A stretch of 64,000 nucleotides of DNA, taken from Pseudomaricurvus sp033283175 (GTDB lineage: Bacteria > Pseudomonadota > Gammaproteobacteria > Pseudomonadales > Cellvibrionaceae). Each line of letters begins with the position of its first letter. Within the stretch, counting starts at the first letter, position 1. The notes below the pieces were generated by a model that saw only the letters and a list, made by a program, of their open reading frames with translations, made no database searches and was not told where the DNA came from. The translations under genes and the position numbers were made by a program. Of the stretch, positions 1 through 8,507 are shown piece by piece. Where the stretch lies: NCBI GenBank assembly GCA_033283175.1, contig JAWMQM010000001.1:1426001-1490000 (forward strand). The letters are read 5' to 3'.

Positions 1-162
1 GGGACCCACAGCGCGCAGGAAAGTGGCGGGGTGGAAGGTGCCGGCGCCCACTTCCATATCCAGTGGTTGCAGTACGACACAGCCCTGACGAGCCCAGTAT
101 TGTTGCAGAGCGAGGATCAGCCCCTGAAAGGTGCTGACATCGGGTTTGTTGGTCTCAGACAC
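1..162 (-). CDS. glyQ: Glycyl-tRNA synthetase alpha subunit, 5' part only
   Basis: Only the first 54 codons are in the window; the gene runs off the left edge. The protein is the alpha subunit of the heterotetrameric bacterial glycyl-tRNA synthetase, which charges tRNA-Gly in the cytoplasm. The visible N-terminus contains STFQGLILALQQYWARQGC and then PLDMEVGAGTFHP, close to the start of E. coli GlyQ (TFQGLILTLQDYWARQGC, PLDMEVGAGTSHP). No ATG lies in frame at the right place. A GTG at 162 is preceded by GGAGGG about 11 bases upstream and is taken as the start. glyS would be expected beyond the left edge. The gene is divergent from the acyltransferase at 380. Confidence 0.9.
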   Translation of the reverse strand, partial: MSETNKPDVSTFQGLILALQQYWARQGCVVLQPLDMEVGAGTFHPATFLRAVGP

Positions 163-379
163 GGCTGTCTGTCCCTCCGGCCTTGGCATAGCGTGAATGG
201 GTAAAAAAACAAGGGCGGGATTATAGCCTCTGGGGCCCTCGGCGACCAAGGAATGGGTCGAAAAACCCCGCCAATGGGGCGTTTCGGCTGAAATCCGCCG
301 GGCAGACCAACGTCAAAGTGTTGTTGCCCCACAGACCATTGGTTAAGCTTCGCTGCCACTCAGAGAAAGCCCGGATGCC

Positions 380-1288
380 ATGACCGACACCCAAGCCCCC
401 GTACCCCTCAAGGAAAAGTTTGCGCTGGCCATGCTGCGCCTCAGTGCCAGCTTGCCGCTGCCAGTCAGTCGCGGCCTTGGGGCCATATTCGGTGTGACGG
501 CGGCTCTGCTCCGTACCGAGCAGTATCAGGTGACCCTGAAAAACCTGCAGATCAGCTTTCCGGAGCTGAGCGATGCCGGGCGCAGGCGCCTGGCAATGAC
601 CAGCATGATGGAAACCGGCAAGCTGGCGCTGGAGACGGGTGCTGTGTGGTTGAGGGATTTTGCCTGGACCGAAGCGCGTATCAAGGGAGTCTATAACCGG
701 CACTTGCTCGATGACGCGCAGGCTGCTGGCCAGGGCGTTGTGATTCTGGCGCCCCATCTGGGCAACTGGGAGGTGCTGGGCCTCTATGTGGAATCCCAGG
801 TTCACGTGACCACGCTATACCAGCCACCCAATATGCCCTCATTCGATGCCATTATCCGCGATGCGAGGGAGAAGAATGGCTCCACACTGGTACCCACTAA
901 CCACCGCGGCGTGGCGGCCTTGATCAAGGCCCTGCGGGGCGGTGGGGCCAGCGGTATTCTGCCGGACCAGGTGCCGGCGCCCAGCGGTGGTGACTTTGCC
1001 CCCTTTTTTGGCCGCCCGGCGCTGACCATGACACTGGTGCACAACCTGCAGCAGCGCTCCGGCTGTCGTATCCTGGCGGGGTTTGCCCAGCGGGTGCCGG
1101 GGGGATTCGAAATCCACTTTCAGCCGGCGGATGACGGAGTCTACAGCAGTGACAGCGCAGAGGCGCTGGCGGCGCTCAATCGCACGGTGGAGAACTGTGT
1201 GCGGCTGGTGCCGGAGCAGTATCAGTGGGAGTACAAGCGCTACCGCAAGTTTCCCAAGGGTATGTCCAACCCTTACAAGACCCCGTAG
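380..1288 (+). CDS. Lipid A biosynthesis acyltransferase (LpxL/HtrB family)
   Basis: 302 residues, the usual length for lysophospholipid acyltransferases of the LpxL/LpxM (HtrB) family, which add the secondary acyl chain to lipid A at the inner membrane. The catalytic HX4E signature is present as HLGNWE at residues 126-131, and a hydrophobic N-terminal stretch (residues 14-44) could anchor it. The downstream substrate-binding segment is recognisable as PDQVP near residue 196. The ATG at 380 has only a weak purine-rich stretch in front. In Pseudomonas an acyltransferase of this family also sits beside glyQ, divergently. Whether it is LpxL- or LpxM-type cannot be decided here, so no symbol is given. 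Confidence 0.85.
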   Translation: MTDTQAPVPLKEKFALAMLRLSASLPLPVSRGLGAIFGVTAALLRTEQYQVTLKNLQISFPELSDAGRRRLAMTSMMETGKLALETGAVWLRDFAWTEARIKGVYNRHLLDDAQAAGQGVVILAPHLGNWEVLGLYVESQVHVTTLYQPPNMPSFDAIIRDAREKNGSTLVPTNHRGVAALIKALRGGGASGILPDQVPAPSGGDFAPFFGRPALTMTLVHNLQQRSGCRILAGFAQRVPGGFEIHFQPADDGVYSSDSAEALAALNRTVENCVRLVPEQYQWEYKRYRKFPKGMSNPYKTP

Positions 1289-1346
1289 GAGCCTATCGGT
1301 ACGGTGGTTGATGGTGTGCCTGGAGCCGGCGCCATGCCGGCTCGCC

Positions 1347-2792
1347 TCAACGGCGCCAGAACATGGGGCTGAAGAGCACCAGCAGGGTAAACACTTCCAG
1401 TCGCCCCAGCAGCATGGCAAAGCACAGCACCCACTTGGCGGTAGCGCTCAGCTCGGCGTAGTGCGAAGCCACATCACCCATACCGGGGCCGAGGTTGGTA
1501 ATGGCAGCCCCCACCGCAGAAAAGGAAGTCTTCAGGTCCAGGCCGGTGCTGATCAGCAACAGGAACATGATGGTAAAGGCCACCACGTACATCACGAAGA
1601 AGCCCCACACGGACTCAATCACCCGGTCGGAAACGGAGACCTTACCCACCTTGATGGACATGATGGCGCTGGGGTGAATCAGACGGTGAATTTCCCGCAC
1701 CCCCTGTTTGTAGAGCAGCAGCACCCGGATCTGTTTCATGCCGCCGCCGGTGGAGCTGGCGCAGCCGCCGATAAAGGCGGTCAGAAACAGCATGTAGGGC
1801 AGGAATACCGGCCAGTCGTTGAAGTCGGATGCAAAGCCGGCGGTCCCCATGGTGGAGGCCAGATTGTAAAAGGCCATGATCGCACTGGTGCCGGCACTGT
1901 AAGTGCCGGTCAGCGTGAGCGTGAGCGTGGTGATCAGGGTAATCGCAATAACCCAGCCAAAATAGAAGAGAAACTCGGCATCGGCAAAATAGTGGCGCAG
2001 GCTCTTCTCCCGCCACACCAGAAAATGCAGGGCAAAGTTGGCCCCGGCAATAATCATAAACACCGCGCAGATAAACAGGATCAGCGGGCTGTCGAAGTAG
2101 TGCATGCTGTCATCGTGGGTGGAGAAACCGCCGTTGGCCACGGTGGAGTAGGAGTGGCCGATGGCATCAAACCAGTCCATGCCGGCAAGGCGATAGGCCA
2201 GGGCGCAGATGATGGTGAAACTCACATAGATAAAAAACAGTGCCTTGGCGGTTTCGGTAATGCGCGGCGTGAGCTTGTTGTCCTTCACCGGCCCCGGTGC
2301 TTCGGCGCGATAGAGCTGCATACCACCAATGCCGAGCATGGGCAGGATCGCCACCGCGATAACAACGATACCGATGCCCCCCAGCCACTGCAGCTGCTGG
2401 CGGTAGTAGAGCAGTGAGCGGGGCAGCGCGTCGAGACCGGTGATCACCGTGGCGCCGGTGGTGGTGAGACCGGAGATGGATTCAAAGGCGGCGTTGGTAA
2501 ACGACAGTTCCAGCCCGCTGCTGAACATAAACGGCAGTGAACCGAACAGCCCCAGTACCGACCAGAAAAGGGCGGTGATCAGGAAGCCGTCGCGGGTGCG
2601 CAGGTCCTGTTTGCTGCGGTGTACCGGAAACCAGATCACCAGCCCGGTGATAAAGGTGATGATAAACGCCCACCAGAATGCCAGCTGATTGTGATCCTGG
2701 AACCACATCGATACCAGTATCGGTGGGAACAGGGTCAGGCTGAACAGCATCAGCAATATGCCCAATACGCGAAAAATTACGGAAAAATGCAT
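1347..2792 (-). CDS. trkH: Trk system potassium uptake protein, membrane subunit
   Basis: 481 residues, matching E. coli TrkH (483). It forms the potassium-conducting pore of the Trk system in the inner membrane and works with the cytoplasmic NAD-binding subunit TrkA, encoded just upstream at 2841-4226. The four P-loop/selectivity-filter segments of the superfamily are visible: TTTGATV (about 111-117), VANGGFSTHD (219-228), TMGTAGFASDF (314-324) and TNLGPGMGD in the C-terminal part, each with its filter glycine. Multiple hydrophobic helices separate them. It is the last gene of the minus-strand def-fmt-rsmB-trkA-trkH run, 48 bases after trkA. Confidence 0.95.
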   Translation of the reverse strand: MHFSVIFRVLGILLMLFSLTLFPPILVSMWFQDHNQLAFWWAFIITFITGLVIWFPVHRSKQDLRTRDGFLITALFWSVLGLFGSLPFMFSSGLELSFTNAAFESISGLTTTGATVITGLDALPRSLLYYRQQLQWLGGIGIVVIAVAILPMLGIGGMQLYRAEAPGPVKDNKLTPRITETAKALFFIYVSFTIICALAYRLAGMDWFDAIGHSYSTVANGGFSTHDDSMHYFDSPLILFICAVFMIIAGANFALHFLVWREKSLRHYFADAEFLFYFGWVIAITLITTLTLTLTGTYSAGTSAIMAFYNLASTMGTAGFASDFNDWPVFLPYMLFLTAFIGGCASSTGGGMKQIRVLLLYKQGVREIHRLIHPSAIMSIKVGKVSVSDRVIESVWGFFVMYVVAFTIMFLLLISTGLDLKTSFSAVGAAITNLGPGMGDVASHYAELSATAKWVLCFAMLLGRLEVFTLLVLFSPMFWRR

Positions 2793-2840
2793 GGTCGTAT
2801 TCGGGTCCCGGCGTCGTTAGCGGCTCGCAGTCGATGCAGA

Positions 2841-4226
2841 TCAGAAAAAGGTAAAGCCCACCTGGAACAGTTTCTCGATGTCCTTGATGTGCTTTTTGTT
2901 CACCAGAAACAGAATCACGTGATCGCCGTTTTCAATCACCACGTTGTCGTGGGCGATCAGCACCTGGCTGCCTTTGTCGGTTTCCCGCAGGATGGCGCCG
3001 ATGGTGGCCCCGGCGGGCAGGTCGATATCCTCAATGGCCTTGCCCACCACCTTGGAGGTGCGCTGGTCGCCGTGGGCGATTACCTCAATGGCTTCGGCGG
3101 CGCCGCGGCGCAGGGAGTGAACGTTGACGATATCGCCGCGACGCACGTGGGTGAGCAGGCTGCCAATGGTGGTCTGTTGTGGCGAGATGGCGATATCGAT
3201 CTCGCCACCCTGGATCAGGTCGACGTAGGCGGGGTTGTTGATCAGGGTCATCACCTTGCGGGCGCCCAGGCGTTTGGCCAGCAGGGATGACATGATGTTG
3301 GCTTCGTCGTCGTTGGTGAGGGCGAGGAACACATCGGTATCTTCGATGTTCTCTTCCAGCAATAACTCACCGTCGGAGGCGCTGCCCTGCAGTACGATCG
3401 CACGGCGCAGGTGCTCGGACAGGTAGCGCGCGCGGCCTTCGCGGGCCTCGATCAACTTGACGCTGTAGCGGGACTCCAGCGAACGCGCCAGGCGGTAACC
3501 GATATTGCCGCCGCCGGCGATGGTGATGCGCTTGTACTGGGTTTCCAGCCGTCGCAGTTCGCTCATCACCGCCCGGATGTCCGATTTGGCGGCGATGAAA
3601 AACACCTCGTCATCGGCTTCGATCACGGTGGTGCCTTCCGGGGTGATGGCGCGGTCGCGACGGTAGATGGCCGCCACGCGGGTGTCCACCGATGGCATGT
3701 GCTGGCGCAGGAAGCTCAGCTCCTGACCCACCAGTGGTCCACCGTAATAGGCTCTCACCGCCACCAGCTGAATCTTGCCGTCGGCAAAGTCCAGTACCTG
3801 CAATGCACCGGGGTGTTCGATCAGGCGGAAAATGTAGTCGCTCACCAGCCGCTCGGGACTGATGATCACGTCGATGGGAATGGCGTCGTTGCCGAACAGT
3901 TCCGGTCGCGCCAGGTAGGGGTTGGCACGTACGCGGGCAATCTTGGTGGGGGTGCGGAAGAGGCGGTAGGCCACCTGGCAGGCGATCATGTTGAGTTCGT
4001 CGTTGTTGGTCACGGCGATCAGCATGTCGGCGTCTTCAATGCCGGCCTGCACCAGCACGCTGGGGTAGGAGGCTTCACCCACCACCACACCGATATCCAT
4101 ACGGTCGCGCAGTTCGCGCAGGCGCACTTCATCGGTATCGACAATGGTGATGTCGTTGGCTTCACTGGCCAGGTTGGCTGCCAGCGTGCCGCCGACCTGT
4201 CCTGCCCCCAAAATAATGATCTTCAT
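2841..4226 (-). CDS. trkA: Trk system potassium uptake protein TrkA
   Basis: 461 residues (E. coli TrkA 458). It is the peripheral regulatory subunit that binds NAD(H) and gates TrkH. It has the duplicated RCK layout: a Rossmann NAD-binding fold starting IILGAGQVGGTLA at residues 3-15 with a TrkA-C domain after it, then a second half with TIAGGGNIGYRLA near residue 235 and another TrkA-C domain ending VILFLVNKKHI. The first acidic residue binding the NAD ribose is in VDTDE near residue 30. Its position directly upstream of trkH and downstream of rsmB matches the Pseudomonas order. An ATG at 4226 begins the conserved glycine-rich strand without extension. Confidence 0.95.
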   Translation of the reverse strand: MKIIILGAGQVGGTLAANLASEANDITIVDTDEVRLRELRDRMDIGVVVGEASYPSVLVQAGIEDADMLIAVTNNDELNMIACQVAYRLFRTPTKIARVRANPYLARPELFGNDAIPIDVIISPERLVSDYIFRLIEHPGALQVLDFADGKIQLVAVRAYYGGPLVGQELSFLRQHMPSVDTRVAAIYRRDRAITPEGTTVIEADDEVFFIAAKSDIRAVMSELRRLETQYKRITIAGGGNIGYRLARSLESRYSVKLIEAREGRARYLSEHLRRAIVLQGSASDGELLLEENIEDTDVFLALTNDDEANIMSSLLAKRLGARKVMTLINNPAYVDLIQGGEIDIAISPQQTTIGSLLTHVRRGDIVNVHSLRRGAAEAIEVIAHGDQRTSKVVGKAIEDIDLPAGATIGAILRETDKGSQVLIAHDNVVIENGDHVILFLVNKKHIKDIEKLFQVGFTFF

Positions 4227-4278
4227 GGTCCTGGTATGACCTTCTGCTTATGCGTGCGCTGTAATCTGGCGACTCCGG

Positions 4279-5592
4279 TCAGCTGACACGCTTCTCCAGA
4301 CAAGCGTAGTAGAAGCCGTCGTGACCGCCTGCCTGTGGCAGCAGCTGGCGACCGCAGGCTTGGCTGATACCCCAGTTTGCCTCAATGGGCAGGTGCTTGG
4401 CGTCATCCACTGTGGTGATAAACGCGGCGACAACATCGTTATTCTCGGTGGGCAGCACGGAACAGGTGGCGTAAACCAGGCGGCCACCGGGTCGCAGTGT
4501 GGGCCACAGTGCCTGCAGCAATTGCAGCTGCAGCGCCGCTAGCTTAGCAATATCTGTCGCGTTGCGCAGTAACTTGATATCCGGGTGACGGCGAATAACA
4601 CCGGTGGCAGAGCAGGGCGCGTCCAGCAGGATGCGGTCGAACAGCTGCCCGTCCCACCACTGATTGGTGGCCAATGCATCGCAGCAGATCAGAGTGGCTT
4701 GTTTGTGCAAACGCTGCAGGTTGTCGCGCACCCGCTGCAGGCGTCGCTCCTCCAGGTCCAGCGCCACCACTTCGAGCAGGGGTTGTGGCAGGCGCTCGCT
4801 CACTTCGAGGATATGACCGGTCTTGCCGCCGGGCGCACAACAGGCATCCAGTACCCGCTCACCGCCCTGCAGGTTGAGCAGGCCGGCGGCCAGCTGCGCG
4901 GCTTCATCCTGCACACTCACCTGGCCGTCATCGAAGCCAGTGATGGCGTGCACATCGCAGGCGCTGTCGAGGGTGATGCCCACCGGGCTGAAAGGGGTAA
5001 GCCGGTGTGGCAGGCCCAGTGCTGCACTGTAGTCGTCACGACTCTGGTGCGTGGTATTGAGACGCAGGGTCATAGGCGGATGGGCGTTGTTGGCGGCGAA
5101 GATCTGTTCGGCTTGTTGCGGCCAGAAATTCTGCAGCTGTTTGCGCAGCCAGTTGGGGTGAGCGGTGAGATTGGCCGGGCTGTTGCCCACCGATTCTTCC
5201 AGAGTCTGTTGGTCGCGCTGATAGCTGCGCAGTACACCGTTCACCAGCTTTTCGGCCCAGGGCTTTTTCAGTGAGCGGCAGGCTTCCACCGCGGTGCTGA
5301 TGGCGGCGTGATCCGGGGTGCGCATGTGCTTGAGGGCGTAGAGACCGATCAGCAGCAGCGCCTGCACATCGCTGTCCTTGGGTTTCAGGGGCTTTTGCAG
5401 CAGGCGATTGAGCAGCAACTGCAGCTGTGGGTGCCAGCGGCAGACCCCAAAGCAGAGTTCTTGCAGCAGTGGGCGCTGCTCAGGCGCCACCTTGTCGCTC
5501 ACCGCCGGCAGCAGGCTGGCCAGTGAGGCCTGTTGTTGCAACACCGCCGCCAGTACGGTGGCCGCCTGGGCGCGGACCGGCACCGTGGCCAT
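4279..5592 (-). CDS. rsmB: 16S rRNA (cytosine-967-C5) methyltransferase
   Basis: 437 residues. It makes m5C967 in 16S rRNA using S-adenosylmethionine. Domain order is an N-terminal NusB-like RNA-binding domain (about 1-140) followed by a Rossmann methyltransferase domain. The SAM loop is VLDACCAPGGKTG at 248-260. The two cysteines of the family are C327 in DAPCSATG (release) and C377 in YATCSVLP (nucleophile), two positions from the E. coli numbers 325 and 375. The ATG at 5592 is one base beyond the fmt stop at 5594, so the two are almost certainly translationally coupled. Confidence 0.95.
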   Translation of the reverse strand: MATVPVRAQAATVLAAVLQQQASLASLLPAVSDKVAPEQRPLLQELCFGVCRWHPQLQLLLNRLLQKPLKPKDSDVQALLLIGLYALKHMRTPDHAAISTAVEACRSLKKPWAEKLVNGVLRSYQRDQQTLEESVGNSPANLTAHPNWLRKQLQNFWPQQAEQIFAANNAHPPMTLRLNTTHQSRDDYSAALGLPHRLTPFSPVGITLDSACDVHAITGFDDGQVSVQDEAAQLAAGLLNLQGGERVLDACCAPGGKTGHILEVSERLPQPLLEVVALDLEERRLQRVRDNLQRLHKQATLICCDALATNQWWDGQLFDRILLDAPCSATGVIRRHPDIKLLRNATDIAKLAALQLQLLQALWPTLRPGGRLVYATCSVLPTENNDVVAAFITTVDDAKHLPIEANWGISQACGRQLLPQAGGHDGFYYACLEKRVS

Positions 5593-5593
5593 A

Positions 5594-6538
5594 TCAGTGA
5601 TCCGTCAGGGCGGTGCCCGGTGCAAACAGCGCACCGTGGCCGTTGAGGATATCCCGCACCGGCAGTGCTTTTTTGCCCGGCAGTTGCAGGGTCTGCAGGC
5701 TCAGCAAGGAGCCTGCAGCGCAGGCCACCACGATGCCGTCGGCATCGGCGCGCACAATGGTGCCGGCGGGTTGGTTGCTGGTGTCCGGCAGCACCTGTGC
5801 ATTCCAGACCCGCACCCGCTCACCACCGAGGGCAAAGTGGGCTACCGGGAAGGGGTTAAAGGCGCGGATACGGTTGTAGAGCTCCGCCGCAGGTAACTGC
5901 CAATCCAGCTGCGCCTCCTCCTTGGTGAGCTTGGCGGCGTAGCAGGCCAGGGCGTCGTCCTGCTTCTGCGGCTGCAGCGTTCCTTCTTCTATATATTGCA
6001 GCGCCTGCAACAGCGGTGGGCCGCCCTGGGCCATCAGCTTGTCGTGCAGGCTGCCACCGGTGTCATCGTCAGTGATGGGGCAGTGGGTGGTTACCAGCAT
6101 GTCGCCGGTATCCAGGCCAATGTCCATCTGCATAATGGTGATGCCGGTCTCGCCATCGCCGGCGGCAATGGCTCGCTGGATTGGCGCCGCGCCACGCCAG
6201 CGGGGCAGCAGGGAGGCGTGCACATTGATACAGCCGAAACGGGGCGCATCCAGTACCGGCTGTGGCAGCAGCAGGCCGTAGGCCACCACCACCATGACAT
6301 CGGCCTGCAGCTCGCGCAGCTGCTGCTGTTCCGCCTCGCCCTTGAGACTGACCGGTTGCAGCACCGTTATGCCGTGTTGTTCCGCCAGCTGTTTTACCGG
6401 GCTGGCCAGCAGCTTTTTGCCGCGCCCGGCGGGGCGGTCCGGTTGGGTGTAGACGGCAACGATATCGTGATCACTGTCGATCAGGACCTGCAGGTGATGG
6501 GCGGCAAATTCGGGGGTGCCGGCAAAGATAAGACGCAT
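5594..6538 (-). CDS. fmt: Methionyl-tRNA formyltransferase
   Basis: 314 residues (E. coli 315). It formylates Met-tRNA(fMet) with 10-formyltetrahydrofolate to make the initiator. The N-terminal formyltransferase domain carries the catalytic triad N105, H107 (in INVHASLLP) and D143 (in GLDTGDML), equivalent to E. coli N106, H108 and D144. The tRNA-contact loop RPAGRGKKL is at 36-44. The C-terminal domain starts near residue 205. It lies between def and rsmB on the same strand, so initiation and N-terminal processing genes are together. Confidence 0.96.
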   Translation of the reverse strand: MRLIFAGTPEFAAHHLQVLIDSDHDIVAVYTQPDRPAGRGKKLLASPVKQLAEQHGITVLQPVSLKGEAEQQQLRELQADVMVVVAYGLLLPQPVLDAPRFGCINVHASLLPRWRGAAPIQRAIAAGDGETGITIMQMDIGLDTGDMLVTTHCPITDDDTGGSLHDKLMAQGGPPLLQALQYIEEGTLQPQKQDDALACYAAKLTKEEAQLDWQLPAAELYNRIRAFNPFPVAHFALGGERVRVWNAQVLPDTSNQPAGTIVRADADGIVVACAAGSLLSLQTLQLPGKKALPVRDILNGHGALFAPGTALTDH

Positions 6539-6610
6539 GGGGCTGTCCGTAGGTGTGGTATGGGCCGTGAGGACTGGCGGCGACAGCTGGAGTGCTGGCC
6601 GCCATCACGA

Positions 6611-7117
6611 TCAGGCGCGCTGGCGTTGGCTCTTTTCCAGCTTCTTGCGGATGCGCTCGCGCTTCACGGGCGAAATATAGTCGACAAACAGCTTGCCGTT
6701 GAGGTGGTCGAGCTCATGCTGGATGCAGACCGCCAGCAGGCCGTCCGGCTCCAGGGTAAAGGCTTCGCCGTTGCGATCGAGTGCTTCGACCCGAATGCTG
6801 GCCGGGCGGTCGACGGTTTCATAGAAGCCGGGTACCGACAAACAACCCTCATCGTAGGGCAGGGTCTCATCAGCCAGCACAGTGACCTGCGGGTTGATAA
6901 ACACCAGCGGATCGCTGTTGTCTTCACTGATGTCCATGACCACGATCTGCTTGTGCACGTTCACCTGAGTGGCGGCCAGGCCAATACCCGGGGCGTCGTA
7001 CATGGTTTCAAACATGTCGTCGATCAGGGTGCGGATGCCGTCGTCCACTTCTGTGACTGGCTCGGCCAGTGTACGCAGACGGGGATCCGGGAATTCGAGA
7101 ATCTTGAGTATCGCCAT
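6611..7117 (-). CDS. def: Peptide deformylase
   Basis: 168 residues from the ATG at 7117 (E. coli 169). The open frame extends upstream to 7168, but MAILKILEFPDPRL is the conserved beginning and an AAAGG element lies just before it. The metalloenzyme removes the formyl group from nascent proteins. All three motifs are present: GIGLAATQ (44-51), EGCLS (90-94, metal ligand C92) and HELDH (134-138, ligands H134 and H138, catalytic E135). It is the first gene of the minus-strand def-fmt-rsmB-trkA-trkH cluster and is divergent from the LysM gene at 7417. Confidence 0.96.
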   Translation of the reverse strand: MAILKILEFPDPRLRTLAEPVTEVDDGIRTLIDDMFETMYDAPGIGLAATQVNVHKQIVVMDISEDNSDPLVFINPQVTVLADETLPYDEGCLSVPGFYETVDRPASIRVEALDRNGEAFTLEPDGLLAVCIQHELDHLNGKLFVDYISPVKRERIRKKLEKSQRQRA

Positions 7118-7190
7118 AGAGCCTTTGTGACAAACTTCTAGTAAAGAGCTAACTGTCGCTGCTAACATTATGAATCATACAGCATTTGTG

Positions 7191-7226
7191 CCTGTCAATC
7201 GGACATTTGTAACATCAGATGACAGG
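7191..7226. repeat. Inverted repeat in the def-LysM intergenic region
   Basis: CCTGTCA at 7191-7197 pairs with TGACAGG at 7220-7226 around a 22-base loop. It lies 74 bases upstream of the def start, between two divergent genes. It could be a leader hairpin of the def transcript or a protein-binding site. No partner motif was found elsewhere. Confidence 0.35.
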
Positions 7227-7334
7227 CGGTAAAGTGGTTTGAGCCGACAGTAGCTGCTTCCGCAGCCTTCGACTCCGGCCTGATGCAGAGCTGCAGTTTG
7301 CCATTTCGGCAGATTTCTTCCCTGCCTATTCTTC

Positions 7335-7360
7335 AGCAAACGGAACCAGCAAACGGAACC
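7335..7360. repeat. Tandem 13-bp direct repeat upstream of the LysM gene
   Basis: The unit AGCAAACGGAACC occurs twice head to tail at 7335-7347 and 7348-7360, immediately before a TATAAC hexamer at about 7371-7376 that could be the -10 of the LysM gene promoter. The position suggests an activator site or a recent slippage duplication. Function is unknown. Confidence 0.5.
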
Positions 7361-7416
7361 ACTTGGCTAGTATAACGTTTAACAGCACAGTGGCCGAACA
7401 AACAGGATCGGTTTCT

Positions 7417-8442
7417 ATGAAAAAAACAGTAGTTGGCCTTTTAGCCCTGTGCCTGAGCCTCTTCGCTGTCGCCGACGAGGTCCAGCTCCGGGACGGTCAC
7501 CCCAACAGTCATACCGTCGTCAAGGGTGATACCCTCTGGGACATCTCGGAAACCTTCCTGCAGAATCCCTGGCTGTGGCCTGAAATCTGGTACGTGAACC
7601 CCCAGGTTGAAAACCCTCACCTGATCTACCCGGGTGACGTTATCAAGCTGATCTACCTGGAAGGTGAACCTCGCCTGACCCTGGAGCGGGGCCAGCGCGC
7701 CTATAAAATGAAGCTGGAGCCGGCCATTCGCATCCAGCCCATGGCGGAGGCGATCCCTGCGATTCCGCTGGATAAGATCAATCAGTTCCTCTCCCGCAGC
7801 CGGGTGGTGCAGCCGGGTGAGCTGGAGGCCGCGCCCTATGTGCTGACCGGTACCGAGAACCACCTGGTGGTGGGCGCCGGTGACCAGCTCTATGCCCGTG
7901 GTGCCTTTGAGAAAAGTGACAAGGTCTTTGGTGTCTATCGCGCCGGGCAGAAGTTTGTCGATCCGGAAACCAACGAGCTGCTGGGTCTGCAGGCGCGGGA
8001 TATCGGTACCGTCAAGCGCGTGGCGCTGGAAGATCAGGTGGGCACCTTTGACGTGACCCGTACCACCGAAGAGATCCGCATTACCGACCGCCTGCTGCCC
8101 CTCGAGGAGCGCGCGGTGGACTCCACCTTCTTCCCTTCGGTCACTGATGACGATGTCACCGGCATGATTATGGCGGTGGAGGGCGGCCTGACCCAGGTGG
8201 GTATGATGGATGTGGTTGCCATTAACCGCGGTGAGCGTGAAAGCCTCAAGGTGGGTAATGTGTTCGCCATCTACAAGGCCGGCGGTACCATCCGCGATCG
8301 CGTGACCGGTGACCTGGTGAAGCTGCCGGACGAGCGCGCTGGTTTGCTGATGGTGTTCCGCACCTTCGACAAGATGAGCTTTGCCCTGGTGCTGGAAGCG
8401 TCCCGCCCACTGGCGGTCAAAGACCTGCTGCGCAAGCCCTGA
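7417..8442 (+). CDS. Secreted LysM-domain protein next to dprA
   Basis: 341 residues from the ATG at 7417. The open frame starts at 7363, but the signal peptide MKKTVVGLLALCLSLFAVADE begins at 7417, so the later start is chosen. After the signal peptide comes one LysM peptidoglycan-binding domain (about 29-80: HTVVKGDTLWDISETFL ... IYPGDVIKLIYLEG). The remaining 260 residues form a beta-rich region without a catalytic motif I recognise. A LysM protein of this type precedes dprA in Pseudomonas (PA0020 position). It probably acts in the periplasm at the cell wall. Exact function is unknown. Confidence 0.85.
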   Translation: MKKTVVGLLALCLSLFAVADEVQLRDGHPNSHTVVKGDTLWDISETFLQNPWLWPEIWYVNPQVENPHLIYPGDVIKLIYLEGEPRLTLERGQRAYKMKLEPAIRIQPMAEAIPAIPLDKINQFLSRSRVVQPGELEAAPYVLTGTENHLVVGAGDQLYARGAFEKSDKVFGVYRAGQKFVDPETNELLGLQARDIGTVKRVALEDQVGTFDVTRTTEEIRITDRLLPLEERAVDSTFFPSVTDDDVTGMIMAVEGGLTQVGMMDVVAINRGERESLKVGNVFAIYKAGGTIRDRVTGDLVKLPDERAGLLMVFRTFDKMSFALVLEASRPLAVKDLLRKP

Positions 8443-8455
8443 TCACTCTCTAGAT

Positions 8456-8479
8456 GGCTCCCGCCCCCGGGCGGGAGCC
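8456..8479 (+). terminator. Strong GC hairpin between the LysM gene and dprA
   Basis: A near-perfect palindrome: GGCTCCCGCCC (8456-8466), two C residues, then GGGCGGGAGCC (8469-8479). The potential stem is 11 bp, though a real RNA loop must open the innermost pairs. There is no T-run after it, so it is either a U-less terminator or an attenuating/processing hairpin between the LysM stop (8442) and dprA. It also argues against a dprA start at 8454. Confidence 0.45.
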
Positions 8480-8507
8480 GGCATCACGGATGATGCCGGA
8501 GCACCCC

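Noticed and set aside
1083..2417. 444-codon plus-strand frame overlapping the acyltransferase and trkH
   Set aside because: Overlaps two well-supported genes and has low-complexity His/Gly composition.
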